64,000 nucleotides of DNA, taken from Symbiodinium natans (Eukaryota; Sar; Dinophyceae; Suessiales; Symbiodiniaceae). Positions 41,416 to 51,771 of the stretch are shown here, piece by piece. The translations under genes and the position numbers were made by a program. Position 1 is the stretch's first letter; each line of letters opens with the position of its first letter. The notes below the pieces were generated by a model. It ran no database searches and was not told where the DNA came from. It saw nothing but the letters and a program-made list of their open reading frames with translations. The stretch is from NCBI GenBank assembly GCA_905221605.1, contig CAJNDS010001846.1:213501-277500 (forward strand), in the 5' to 3' direction.

Positions 41416-41974
41416 CTGCGAGAAACCCTAAACCCCAGATGCGCCCCATGCTTCTCAGGCTCTCAACACCAAAACCCACAAAAGACCCCACATCTTCTAA
41501 AAACACCCCCAGAAAAACCTGAGACCCTAATGTCAGCTCCCATGCCCCTCAGACGAAACTCCCAGCCCAGCCCCCTGAAACCCCAAACTGCATTAAACCC
41601 CCCACTCCCAAAACCTAAACCCCAACCCTTGAACCCCAAACCGGAAGCCCTAAACCGTAAACCCTAAACCCTAAACCCCAAACCCTAAACCCCAAACCCC
41701 AAGCCCGACAAAAATTGCTTCCAGCGGCCAGCCGGAAGTCTGGACTCCTCTCTTCTCCCAGGCGGAAGGCGGAGCCTTGCGGGTAGTTCTCTGACTTGGG
41801 GTTAGGGTTTAGGGTTTAGGGTTTAGGGCTTAGGGCTTAGGGTTTAGGGTTTAGGGTTTAGGGTTCAGGGTTCAGGGTTCAGGGTATAGGGTTCAGGGTT
41901 CGTACTGTAGAGGGGGCCCAAAAAGGACCCTAATTTCCAGCGCTGCCCTCCTACCAGGGATAAGAGGCATGGAA

Positions 41975-42190
41975 GTGTTTAGGGTTTAGGGTTTAGGGTT
42001 TAGGGTTTAGGGTTTAGGGTTTAGGGTTTAGGGTTTAGGGTTTAGGGTTTGCGGTGTAGGGTTTAGGGTTTAGGGCTTAGGGTTTAGGGTTGAAGGTTTA
42101 GGGTTTAGGGTTTAGGGTTTAGGGTTTAGGGTTTAGGGTTTAGGGTTTAGGGTTTAGCGTTTAGGGTTTAGGGTTTAGGGTTTAGGACCC
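41975..42190. repeat. TTTAGGG array
   Basis: About 30 units with isolated variants (TTTGCGG, GTTGAAGG). Confidence 0.95.
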
Positions 42191-42663
42191 GGGTTTTAGG
42201 GGACTCGGGTTTTGGGTGTGGGCCTTGCCGCAATTCGGGTGTAGGGCTTAGGGCTTAGGGTTCAGGGTTTAGGGTTTAGGGCTTTTTCGGGGGCTTAAGG
42301 GATTTTAGGGGTTTGGGGTTTTGGGCTACGGAAGTTGGAGAATAACAGTATGCCACGGGAGATGGTGCTAATGAATGCGAGGTTTGCGGGCTTGGGGGGT
42401 TTGGGGCGTCGGGCTTTTCATTTTTTTGGGGAGCGCGCGGGGGGGTGGGGGGGGGGTGATCCTCGGTTTGTCCTCGGAGACAAATGGGAATGCACTTGTG
42501 TTAACTGCGCGCTATCAGCGGTAGACCCAAAGGCGGGGGGGGGGGGTCCTTCTGTTGAGGGAAGCCGGAAAGGGGACCACTAGTTCGAGAAGCGCTCGAG
42601 TGTCGCATCTAGGGCTTCTTTGGATTCTAGGAGCTGGTGCTTCTGCTTCTGTGAAGTGACAGG
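42191..42663. other. Unique stretch with G-rich runs
   Basis: It contains G tracts at 42440-42458 and 42535-42546. The plus ORF 42335-42583 is Gly-rich with no motif. No gene is supported. Confidence 0.5.
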
Positions 42664-43200
42664 TGGTTTAGGGTTTAGGGTTTAGGGTTTAGGGTGTAGG
42701 GTTTAGGGTTTAGGGTTTAGGGTTTAGGGTTTAGGGTTTAGGGTTTAGGGTTTAGGGTTTAGGGTTTAGGGTTTAGGGTTTAGGGTTTAGGGTTTAGGGT
42801 TTAGGGTTTAGGGTTTAGGGTTTAGGGTTTAGGGTTTAGGGGTTTAGGGTTTAGGTTTAGGGTTTAGGGTTTAGGGTTTAGGGTTTAGGGTTTAGGGTTT
42901 AGGGTTTAGGGTTTAGGGTTTAGGGTTTAGGGTTTAGGGTTTAGGGTTTAGGGTAAGTATATAGGAGATGATAAAGGGATGACACTGGTAGCTCTTTAGG
43001 CTCAAGTAGTAGCCCGAGATTTGGCTGTGGGGCTGTGCGGGAGGGCACTTCAGGGTTTGGGCTTAGGGCTGCTTAGGGTTGAGGGTTTAGGGTTGAGGGC
43101 TTAGGGTTGAGGGCTTAGGGCTTAGGGCTTAGGGTTTAGGGTTTAGGGTTTAGGGTTTAGGGTTGAGGGCTTAGGGCTTAGGGTTTAGGGTTTAGGGTTT
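42664..43200. repeat. TTTAGGG arrays
   Basis: About 40 near-perfect units to 42955, then a short unique piece and degenerate GGGTTGAGGGCTTA units to 43200. This is the longest uninterrupted array in the first 48 kb. Confidence 0.95.
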
Positions 43201-43297
43201 CCTTTGGGATCAGGTTTGCTAAATCGGGCTTCGGGTGAGCTTTTTTACATGCATTGTTGCGCGTGGCGAGATTTAGGCTCAGTGCCGCCTCCAGTTC

Positions 43298-44548
43298 TCA
43301 TCTTGATCCGCCGGGGATTGCCGGCGGCACGCGTTCCCAGCACCTTTCCCAGCAGTTTGGATTCCTTGCCCGCCAATCGGCTTCGGGCGCGAGCCTGTCT
43401 TTCCAGAAGCTTTTGCCTTTCCCCCTGATCCCTTGCCCTTGACCCGCAAAGCAGAAGAACGGCCCAGCAAAGGCAAGGCAAATTCCGGCCAATGTAGCTG
43501 CAGCGCCGCCACGTTCTCCCAACGCACCTTTGTCCCTCGCGGGGACAAACTCGCCAGATCCTTCTCCGATTGGTGGGAAGAGTTGGGATCCATCCACCCC
43601 AATCTTCGCCCATGCACCCCACTCATGCTCAACAAAGGCCACAGCGGGGTCGGTGTGGAAACGTCTGGCATCCTCACCCCGCATGTTTCGTGAGTTTAAC
43701 ACAGCATTTGGTGGCAAGGTGAAGCGGAATCGCTCACCCTGCGGTGACTGAGTTGCCTCGAAGAATTGCGGCGTCGCTCTTACATAGATGTAGGTTTGTA
43801 CGGGATAGCGAGCACTCTCAGATTTGGGCACAAATGGCAAGACGATAGGGTCGATCGAGATGTCACGGGCCATGTTGAAATCGAATCCCAGTACCTCTTC
43901 GTTCCACTCCCGCTCTGCGGTTCCACACAAGTCCACATCAAACGCGCGATTGACGTCGCCGCCAGGAAAAGCCCACTGCCCGCCCTCCCTCTCTGCATCC
44001 CACAGGTGCCACACAAAGTCGTCTTGCCCCTTTGAGAAGACCATCACAACAGCGGCACAGCGAGCGAACCTCTCAGCGCACATCCACTGCGGTTCGCGCT
44101 TGGCGATGAAGTCGTAGTATGGCGACAAGACTTTTAGCATGTCCGAAGCGTTCAGGTCTCCGGATTCAAGCTTTTTCTTGAGATTGAGATTGTCAGTAAG
44201 CGGAGGATACGCAAACACGGTCGCTGTCCCGTTGCACTTGAATCGCAGGCGCTCAACGCCATAAATCAAGTCTCGCTGCAATTGACTAGGAGCCTCAATA
44301 ACGACGAACCTCGGACACTTGCCCCTGCTGAAGATGTGCTTCATAGACTCGATCGCCTCGCCAATCTCCTGAGAGGTTTGGACTTGCGGCATCTCCAGGA
44401 CAAGCTCTTCCGAGGCGCTTGCGGCGCGCTTCAACAGCAATCGAACTGATTCCCAGTGGCCACCATACACATCATCCAAGAAGTACTTGATCTCTTCCAG
44501 GTAGATTGCAAGATTGGGATTCGGCTCTCCAGAAGCGTGGTCCGTCAT
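43298..44548 (-). CDS. Nudix hydrolase-like protein
   Basis: An ORF of 416 codons from the ATG at 44546-44548; the frame is open a little further upstream without another ATG. It contains a Nudix-box-like segment, GGQWAFPGGDVNRAF through AEREWNEEVLGF. This holds the RE-hydrophobic-x-EE core that binds divalent metal, with one extra residue before the Gly. Nudix enzymes hydrolyse nucleoside diphosphates linked to other groups. The N-terminal 150 residues (EPNPNLAIYLEEIKYFLDD, VRLLLKRAASASEELVLEMP) are not recognised. The last 80 residues turn Gly/Arg rich with a hydrophobic stretch and may be intron read-through, so the true C-terminus could be earlier. Confidence 0.7.
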   Translation of the reverse strand: MTDHASGEPNPNLAIYLEEIKYFLDDVYGGHWESVRLLLKRAASASEELVLEMPQVQTSQEIGEAIESMKHIFSRGKCPRFVVIEAPSQLQRDLIYGVERLRFKCNGTATVFAYPPLTDNLNLKKKLESGDLNASDMLKVLSPYYDFIAKREPQWMCAERFARCAAVVMVFSKGQDDFVWHLWDAEREGGQWAFPGGDVNRAFDVDLCGTAEREWNEEVLGFDFNMARDISIDPIVLPFVPKSESARYPVQTYIYVRATPQFFEATQSPQGERFRFTLPPNAVLNSRNMRGEDARRFHTDPAVAFVEHEWGAWAKIGVDGSQLFPPIGEGSGEFVPARDKGALGERGGAAATLAGICLAFAGPFFCFAGQGQGIRGKGKSFWKDRLAPEADWRARNPNCWERCWERVPPAIPGGSR

Positions 44549-45584
44549 GGCGCTATGGCGATCACACCCCGATCCACCTCCATACAAATCCGTCTACTCT
44601 GTGTACTACTGGGCTCCCAAACCGGAATCCGAGCCTCATGACACTTCCATGCCATAGTTGAAGGCCCATAAAGCTCGTCTAAAGCGCCTTCAGCCCCAAA
44701 CCCAAAACCCCAAACCCCAAACCCTAAACCCTAAACCCTAAACCCTAAAACCTCCAAAGCTCCCGAGAGTTCAGAGGTCTCCGCAGATGACATGAGCTGC
44801 GGTCTAAGGTTCAGGGTTTGGGGCTTAGGGTTTGGGGTTTAGGGTTTAGGGTCTAAGGTTCAGTGTTTGGGGTTTCTGGGCCCTCGGCCCCGGCCGCGAA
44901 TACCGCCCGAGAGAATTTCAGCCCTCCGGTGTGCCAAACCCTGAGACGCAAAACCCTGAAGATGGCAGAGGTGCACTTGGAATTGGGGGGTGTAGGGTTT
45001 AGGTTTTAGGGTTTAGGGTTTAGGTTGAGGGTTTAGGGTTTAGGGTTTAGGGTTTAGGGTTTAGGGTAATAGGTAGGGTTTTGGGATATGTGTTCTTTTT
45101 GAAACATCAAATTTCCCCGTAATGTGTCTAAGAGGATCATATTTAGGAACCTGTTTAGAAGAAAGTCCCGCATTAGCGTCCAAGTACACAAGAACCGAGC
45201 CTCTGTCGGCTCGCGGCTTACATTTAGGGTTTAGGGTTCAGGGTTCAGGGTTTAGGGTTTAGGGCCATCTTCAGGACGCGGCCTGGGGTTAGAGCTCGCC
45301 CTGACGCGCCCCCCATGAGCCGAGGTCTGGGTTGCCCTAAACCCTAACCCTAAACCCTAAACCCTAAACCCTAAACCCTAAACCCAACATCCCGGAAGCC
45401 CCTCGAAGGCCACCACCGAGCGCCTGCCTGAAACCCAACGCCGTCGTCGTAATCATAACAACGATCTCTACACCCTATAACCCCAACACCTGCTAACATC
45501 CCTAAACCCTAAACCCTAAACCCTAAACCCTAAACCCTAAGTCCCGCTGCACCCACTACGACACGCTCCGGAGCCCCAATTCCC
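44549..45584. other. Telomere-type repeats with small islands
   Basis: Repeats occur at 44695-44750, 44810-44870, 44990-45065, 45220-45265, 45335-45385 and 45500-45540. Islands at 44880-44945 (minus: LKFSRAVFAAGAEGP) and 45265-45335 look exon-like but lack a settled splice pair. Confidence 0.5.
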
Positions 45585-45651
45585 CACAATCCGCCGCCGC
45601 GAAGCCAAGGGAGAGGGGCTCGCTGGGCAGCAGCATGCCGTGGCTTGCAGC
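45585..45651 (-). CDS. Exon island
   Basis: After acceptor GAAAGCCTCAAG the minus strand reads AASHGMLLPSEPLSLGFAAA from a codon boundary. This is compatible in phase with the preceding exon 46111-46161. The donor is not fixed. Confidence 0.35.
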
Positions 45652-46110
45652 CTTGAGGCTTTCGGGAGTTTAGGGTTCAGGGTTTAGGGTTTAGGGTTTA
45701 GGGGCTTTAAGGGCTTTAGGGCGATTGGGGTTTAGGGTTTAGGGCTTAGGGCTTAGGGTTTAGAGTGTAGGGTTTAGGGTTTCGGGTCTAGGGTTTAGGG
45801 TTTCGGGTGTCTGGGCAGTGTCTCAGGCTCTAGAGCTTTGAGGGCTTCTTTCGGGCCCATGCTTCAGCCCCCAACTGGAGTTCTGAGCTTTTTGTGGCGT
45901 AATTAAGGGAACTTCTGCCCTGAAGCGTGAGCCGCAAACAAACGCACCCCAAGCCTAACCCTATCCTCAAGCCCCTAAATAAACCCTAAACCCCAAACCC
46001 CAAACCCTAAACCCCAAACCCTAAACCCTAAACCCCAAACCCTAAACCCTAAACCCCTAAAAACCCTCTTAACCCTAAACCCCAATCCCCAGAAACCACA
46101 AAGCAAGCGC

Positions 46111-46161
46111 CTCGCCGGCGGAGAGCTGCACCACGGGGAGGAAGGTGTAGCCGAGCACGGC
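46111..46161 (-). CDS. Exon island, possible drug/metabolite-transporter segment
   Basis: 51 bases between acceptor CCCAACCCCTAG and GC donor GCGAG|GCGCTTGC. It encodes AVLGYTFLPVVQLSAGE, 17 codons. The hydrophobic run ending in Gly-Glu recalls the end of an EamA/DMT helix, but one helix is weak evidence. It lies between CCCTAAA and TTTAGGG repeat. Confidence 0.45.
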
Positions 46162-46460
46162 CTAGGGGTTGGGGGGGGGGCCTTCATAGTTCAGGGTTTA
46201 GGGTTTAGGGTTTAGGGTTTAGGGTTTAGGGTTTAGGGTTTAGGGTTTAGGGTTTAGGGTCTAGGAAAGGGCCATTGTCAGGGTTTAGGGTTGAGGATTT
46301 AGGGTTTAGAGTTTCGGGTTTCGGGTTTCGGGTTTACGGTCTGATGAGGGAACCTGGCCCATGGTGATAATCGGGAAGAAGGATGCCACTGGCCATAGTA
46401 GAACTACCAATCCTCAAGTCGGCATCCAGGGCCCCCTCAATCTAGGGATTCTACCTTGGA

Positions 46461-46615
46461 CCCTTAAGGTTGTACCCTTGGGTTTTGGGGCCCCTTTTTA
46501 AGGATCCCTAAGCGTATTAAGGATCCCTAAGGGTATTAAGGATCCCTAAGGGTATAAATAAGGGTCATATTAGGAATGTATTGCGGGGGAAACTTTAGGG
46601 GTACAACCTTAGGGG
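46461..46615. other. Foldback element between telomere repeats
   Basis: Left arm CCCTTAAGGTTGTACCC (46461-46477) pairs with right arm GGGGTACAACCTTAGGGG (46598-46615). TAAGGTTGTACCC is perfect, and similarity extends about 15 bases inward. The middle holds three copies of a 19-base word containing AAGGATCCCTAAG. Confidence 0.75.
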
Positions 46616-47465
46616 TACGAGCCTTCATCCCTTGACTCAACAGGCGACCAGGCTGCGGCTACGGTTGAGAATGTTGAGGAATGTCAGGGGAGGTCGGATG
46701 AAAACCAGTGCTTAGGGATTCGAGCCACCTTGGACCCCCTGAAACCCTAAGCCATGACCCTAAGCCCTAAAACATCAAGACTGAACTCCAAGACCGGAAC
46801 CCTCAACCCCCGAACCCTCAGCAACCAACCCAACCCGGTTAAGTCCGAAATCCCCATCCGCCAAAGGCGAACCCTAAACCCTGAACCCTAAACCCTAAAC
46901 CCTAAACAAGCCGTGATAGCCAACCTGAGGGTGCTCTCCTCTACTCCGCAAGAAAGGAACTGCGGGCAAAATCCCTCAACCATAGCCCCAAAACTCCCCC
47001 CAACCCACCCTCCCTTTGTGAACGAAGGCTCCTGCAGGCCGTAGATGCCGCTGTGGTGAAGCCCTTTGGGTGCCCCGGAAACCCTAAACCCTAAACCCTA
47101 AACCCTAAACCCTAAACCGTAAACCCTAAACCTTTTGGGGCTCTGCGGGGCAGTTTTGGGACTCTTGGGGGCAGTTTTGGGGGTAGGTTTCCGGCTTCGG
47201 GCTTCCGAGGATTCCGGGGTTTGGGTTAAGGCTCAGGGTTGTGGGTTTTCCGGTTTAAGGTCTTGGGTTTTGGGTTCAGGGCGTACGGGGTTTTGGGCGA
47301 TTTCCGGGGCGTCGCAAGTTCTGGGACTTGGGCAGGCTTCACGTCCTTGAAACTCTGGAGCTGTTAAAGCTAAGTCGTCTCGTCCCCGAAACGCAGGTTT
47401 TGGGGGTTCAAGGGAAGTCCTTCTTGGGAGGTTGAAAGTTCCTCAGCTAAGGAAATACACGAGCT
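46616..47465. other. Unassigned, with CCCTAAA tracts
   Basis: CCCTAAA units lie at 46868-46908 and 47080-47135. A possible tiny exon sits near 47035-47055 on the minus strand (acceptor TTCACCACAG, reading GIYGLQ, GA donor). The plus ORF 47135-47350 is a Gly/Val low-complexity reading of TTTGGGG-like sequence. Confidence 0.35.
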
Positions 47466-47479
47466 ATACACTTATGTGT

Positions 47480-47515
<36 letters not shown>
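47466..47515. repeat. TA microsatellite
   Basis: About 24 TA units. Confidence 0.95.
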
Positions 47516-47518
<3 letters not shown>

Positions 47519-47859
47519 TTTTGCATTTTAGTGATTTATTCATTTGTTCTTTATTTGTCGATCTGTATCCACTGTGTTGAAATTTTTACAAACAGGAAAA
47601 CAGCAAAAGCACGGCGGACAGATTTCGGCTTTAAACCATATATATCTATATATAACTATGGTTACTAACTCATGATGACCCCACTTGCAACTTACCCACC
47701 CACTTCATCAAAGCCTGAACCCTAACCGCCCTAACGTCCTAAACCCCCCTAAGCCCTTTCCCCCCCCCCCCCCCCCAACCTTAGACCCTAACCCTAAACC
47801 CTAAACCCTAACCCTAAACCCTAAACCCTAAACCCTCTGAAACTTCCTCGGCCCTATTC

Positions 47860-47928
47860 GAAGGCCGGCTGCCTTCTTCCGCAAGGCCCTGGAAGCAGAG
47901 CATGCCGAGGAGACCGCCGAGGAGGGTC
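47860..47928 (-). CDS. Exon island, hydrophobic
   Basis: After acceptor CCCTACGCAAG the minus strand reads TLLGGLLGMLCFQGLAEE. This is membrane-like and may precede exon 46111-46161 in the same gene. The donor could be the GA at CTTGCG|GAAGAAGG. CCCTAAA on one side and TTTAGGG on the other fit the pattern of the other islands. Confidence 0.4.
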
Positions 47929-47935
47929 CTTGCGT

Positions 47936-48025
47936 AGGGTTTAGGGTTTAGGGTTTAGGGTTTAGGGTTTAGGGTTTAGGGTTTAGGGTTTAGGGTTTAG
48001 GGTTTAGGGTTTAGGGTTTAGGGTT
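47936..48025. repeat. TTTAGGG array interrupted by the retrotransposon
   Basis: About 13 units ending ...TTTAGGGTT directly at the left LTR. The array resumes TAGGGTTTAGGG at 60110, so removing the element restores the repeat in register. Confidence 0.95.
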
Positions 48026-48346
48026 TGGAAAGGTTAATCACAGCCCCTAGGTTAGATTCGCTAGGAAGGCGAAAGAGGACGCACTTTTGGGCACCGCAGG
48101 ACGAAACAGTAAAAGATCCCAGAAGAAAGAAACCAAAAAGGATGTCTGGACAGATACTACTCTTGATCAAAGCCACTAAGGCTTATGGTCTAAAGTGTAG
48201 ACTCTCAGAGGAATTTTAAAGGATCCCCACCCACAACCAACCACTAAACCCACAGAGGTGCCTGTGCTCCTTGACCTGGAAAGGGGGCCGCGGATGTGGG
48301 GTTGAATGAGGGGACCTGGACATGGGAATGGTCATGGGAATCGTCA
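48026..48346 (-). repeat. 3' long terminal repeat
   Basis: 321 bases, TGGAAAGG...ATCGTCA on the plus strand. It is the same by eye as 59789-60109, including an identical 195-base ORF. Its outer edge meets TTTAGGG repeat. Confidence 0.97.
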
Positions 48347-48356
48347 CTCCCCCTTC
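48347..48356 (-). promoter_or_regulatory. Polypurine tract
   Basis: Sense sequence GAAGGGGGAG lies immediately before the 3' LTR (TGACGATT), the expected primer site for plus-strand DNA synthesis. Confidence 0.85.
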
Positions 48357-48856
48357 AGCGTGAGCTGAACCTGGATTCCATGACTGTGAAGGCCAAAAAT
48401 CCAAGTGTGGAACTTGGACAGCCAAATTGATGCGGTGCTGTATGAGGCAAAAGGACGATACCAGGGGCGACCTGGATATGAAATAAAAATTGTATGTCAG
48501 ACTTGCCGTGCTGACGAGCCCGGGGGCGACCCAGGTACAAGCTGACATTATCCCCTGGCAGTGGCTGTCAAGGAATTATTAAACACTAGTTTAAACCCTA
48601 TGAGGATTGGTTGCATGCTTCGCAACAGTTGAGTCAAGATAAAGGGAAAACCTCGGTGATTTTGATGCCTGAGTGAGGATCCACTCCTCCAAAAGCTTAT
48701 AAACCAACCATACTTGACCTATTGACACTAATTATTCGCACTACTTAGTACCTATTAAACACCCGTATGGGCTGTCTGCGCGGGTTTACAGGCTTGTCTC
48801 GCAAACTGCTGTCCGGACTGCAAGAACGGGGCCTCTCCGCATCATTCTTGGTCACA
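48357..48856 (-). other. Element 3' untranslated region
   Basis: No ORF of interest. This is about 500 bases between the stop of the last pol ORF and the polypurine tract. GGGGCGACC(T/C)(G/A)G words are repeated near 48465 and 48522. Confidence 0.6.
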
Positions 48857-51748
48857 TCAGTCGACCTCATGGATATTGGCGATCCACTGCCCAACTAAGG
48901 AATGGTATACGTCTTGTTGTTCTTCACTTAGTTGTTCCCAATCAAACTGAAGATTGTTCTGGTAAAGAAAAAAGGCTGCCTGCGCAATAGCGATATCATG
49001 TTCAGATGGTTCTGAAGGCTGTCCTGGCATGTTGTCGTCCAGGTAATACCCAAGAATTGGGTTATGGACAGGCGAAATATTCAAGGTTGGCCAAGAGGAA
49101 GAGGAAGCCGCAGCAGCTGCTGCATTCCATGCTACACTTAAGGTGGCCTGTGATTGACTGGGTCCACTTCCCAACATGTAAAGGCCTTGAACCTCGGACG
49201 GCTGAAGCCCCTGTGTGATTTCTTGAGGGTCTCCAAAACGCTCAAGATAATCTTCACGAATATCATGTACCCCCCACAAGAATGCATCCGAAGCAACATG
49301 CCATGCCCAGACCTCTGGCGAGTTTGGGCCCAGATATGCCATCAGCAGGGGTCCATTCAAGGACAGGACATCCCTCAGCGTCGCATCCAGCCAATCCTCG
49401 CCGTTGGAAGGCGGTGTAAGATCCTGGTAAGGTGCGGCATCAGGTCCAGAATGTTCAAGCGCTTCTGACTCAAGTGAATCATCCGACGTAATGCTCTCGA
49501 GCTCATCTTCTTCCCGCGGCGGCGTCGGAACCACGCGGTCACCTGGTTCATCTGCAGAAGCACTTGACCGGGCTCGAAGCTCAAGCAGAGGGTCGGGAGG
49601 CCCTAAACCAAAAGTCTCAAGGTTTGGGTGGCCAGGCGGGGCCTCCTTAGGGACCGTAATGGGTGAAGGACCTAGATCAAAGCTGCTAGGGTTCGGGTGA
49701 TCCGGCTGGACCTGCTTAGGGATAGCGGGGTCGGGAGGACCTAAACCGAAAGTCCCAGGGTTCGGGTGATCCGGCTGGACCTGCTTAGGGATAGCGGGGT
49801 CGGGAGGACCTAAACCGAAAGTCCTAGGGTTCGGGTGATCCGGCTGGACCTGCTTAGGGATAGCGGTGTCGGGAGGACCTAAACCGAAAGCCCTGGGATT
49901 TGGGTGATCCGGCTGGACCTGCTTAGGGATAGCGGTGTCGGGAGGACCTAAACCGAAAGCCCTAGGGTTTGGGTGATCCGGCTGGACCTGCTTAGGGAGC
50001 CCCGGGGTTGACAAGTCTAAACCTCTAGGGTTTGGGAAGCTCGGCTGAGCTTTCCCAGGTGCCCTTCCTGCAGACAGCAAGACGTCAGGTCTGACTGCTG
50101 GCATCGCATTGCAAGGACCGGCATCAAAGGCAGGAACAGTATTAAGATTAGGCTTCGTATGCTTGGCTTTGGGCGGAGCTGTCGGAACCAAGCTGGGAGG
50201 TGGAGCAGCAACGGTTGGAGACTTCGAAGGAATTTCCCTACAAACAGTAGCCACACCTTTGGCCTTCGGTGGAGCTGCCTGACTCAAACTTGGAGGCGGG
50301 ATTGCGAGAGTTGCAGACTCGGAAGAGTGCTCATCGGCGAACACTGCTCCCCCGTTTTCATGCTCCCCTACTCTGTCAACCCTTTCTAGCTCTCTAAGTG
50401 CACGGTCAGACATGTCCTTCAGGACTTGTATGTGTGCTTTATGCCTCTGTCCTTGGAGAAACAACCCTATCAACCCAAACACTACAACCACCAAAGTAAA
50501 CATTGCCCACCCAAATGCCTGCAAATTTTCAGAAGCTCTCTGATCTGGCTGAGCCTTGGCTTGGCCCACCAAATAGCTCGCAATCAGCATCTTCAACAGT
50601 GGTGCAGACGCTTTAACGCCAGCAACATTCCTGTCCGCTTGAGGTTCAAGGTTTATCCACCCAGCGAACTTCAACAACTCCAGCATCCTCACGCGCGTCA
50701 ACGCCTTGGTTAATGCATCGGCGAGCTGGAATCTGCCCGGAACATGAGCAATTACAAGTTCTTCGGCTTCAACAAGTTCTTGGTAAACTTTGGACCTCAA
50801 ACGAAGATGTTTTGTGCGCCAATTTCCAGACGGATATATCAAGACTGCTGCGCAGGCGACGCTGTCCGTGTACGCATACCAAGCGGGTTTCGACCCCAGC
50901 GACTCCGACCACAGCGGCAAAAGGGCCTGCGTTAAGGTTAGTCCTTCACATGCTGCAATCAACTCGCTCTCACACGTCGACAGCGTCGTGAACGGCTGAG
51001 TAAGGCTCAACCACCCCACCACGCAACCTCCAGAGGTGACAATCACGCCACTCTGGCTCCGACCCGATTCAACTCCAAAGCTGGCATCAGTGAAGGTCTC
51101 CACAACGCTGCTTTCACGCTGCCTCAACAAGTGTCCCTCAAGCTCTGGATCTGTCGGCCCCCCATAGTGCAGGCAGTATGCTCGGGTATGTAGCAAATAC
51201 CCAATCACTTGTCTTGCTGCCCTGATTGCAGCTTCGGGACGTCTCGACAGCATTCGGGCAATCTTTGACACGCTAAAGGAAATGTCTGGCCTCGACCGGC
51301 AAGATATCCAAGTCAACTCGCCTGCAAGGCCCTGTGCTTCCCGGATCTTCTCAAGGCTTGCTCCCTCCTCTTCTTCATCTTCTTCCTTAAACATCGGAAG
51401 GGAAACTGATCTCGAGGATCCATGCCTTGACTCAAGCTCACTGATGTACGATGCCTGGTGTATCTCAAGTGCAAAGGTCTCAGGATTCTGGTCGATCTCA
51501 AGGCCGCAAAAGGTAACCCGTCCCTTCGTAGAACGTTGCTCAGGGGAGCAGGTCCACAACGAGCAAATGGCCTCAAGCAACGCATTGGCCTCAGCCTCCT
51601 CCGATGACAACAACAAGTCATCAACGTATACGCCAAGCATGCCGAGTGGTGGCTCGTTTGTAACCACAGTTCCCTGCACAACACGCCACAAACCAGATAG
51701 AGCAATCACATTCTGACTGAACAAGCTTTCGGCATTCCCTACCCACAT
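48857..51748 (-). CDS. Copia pol, C-terminal part: RT palm, RNase H, membrane tail
   Basis: A 963-codon frame. It opens in the reverse-transcriptase palm with LGVYVDDLLL (YVDD at residues 41-44, catalytic motif C). RNase H follows: FTDASFGVESG, the Glu in CESELIAACEG, and YTDSVACAAVL, then the copia-typical HVPGRFQLADALTKAL. Beyond the usual end there are about 590 more residues: a membrane-helix-like AFGWAMFTLVVVVFGLIGLF (about residues 409-430), a charged helix, and Pro-rich sequence. Five to six 23-residue repeats (PKQVQPDHPNPRAFGLGPPD) come next, encoded by 69-bp repeats at about 49597-50030, followed by an acidic C-terminus. The frame is offset from the upstream RT block, so the first residues are out of phase. 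Confidence 0.85.
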   Translation of the reverse strand: MWVGNAESLFSQNVIALSGLWRVVQGTVVTNEPPLGMLGVYVDDLLLSSEEAEANALLEAICSLWTCSPEQRSTKGRVTFCGLEIDQNPETFALEIHQASYISELESRHGSSRSVSLPMFKEEDEEEEGASLEKIREAQGLAGELTWISCRSRPDISFSVSKIARMLSRRPEAAIRAARQVIGYLLHTRAYCLHYGGPTDPELEGHLLRQRESSVVETFTDASFGVESGRSQSGVIVTSGGCVVGWLSLTQPFTTLSTCESELIAACEGLTLTQALLPLWSESLGSKPAWYAYTDSVACAAVLIYPSGNWRTKHLRLRSKVYQELVEAEELVIAHVPGRFQLADALTKALTRVRMLELLKFAGWINLEPQADRNVAGVKASAPLLKMLIASYLVGQAKAQPDQRASENLQAFGWAMFTLVVVVFGLIGLFLQGQRHKAHIQVLKDMSDRALRELERVDRVGEHENGGAVFADEHSSESATLAIPPPSLSQAAPPKAKGVATVCREIPSKSPTVAAPPPSLVPTAPPKAKHTKPNLNTVPAFDAGPCNAMPAVRPDVLLSAGRAPGKAQPSFPNPRGLDLSTPGLPKQVQPDHPNPRAFGLGPPDTAIPKQVQPDHPNPRAFGLGPPDTAIPKQVQPDHPNPRTFGLGPPDPAIPKQVQPDHPNPGTFGLGPPDPAIPKQVQPDHPNPSSFDLGPSPITVPKEAPPGHPNLETFGLGPPDPLLELRARSSASADEPGDRVVPTPPREEDELESITSDDSLESEALEHSGPDAAPYQDLTPPSNGEDWLDATLRDVLSLNGPLLMAYLGPNSPEVWAWHVASDAFLWGVHDIREDYLERFGDPQEITQGLQPSEVQGLYMLGSGPSQSQATLSVAWNAAAAAASSSSWPTLNISPVHNPILGYYLDDNMPGQPSEPSEHDIAIAQAAFFLYQNNLQFDWEQLSEEQQDVYHSLVGQWIANIHEVD

Positions 51749-51771
51749 GCCAGTTAAGTTGGGAAAGCTTT

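Noticed and set aside
48025-48219. 64-codon ORF also present at 59788-59982
   Set aside because: It lies in the LTR and is duplicated only because the LTRs are; no protein evidence.
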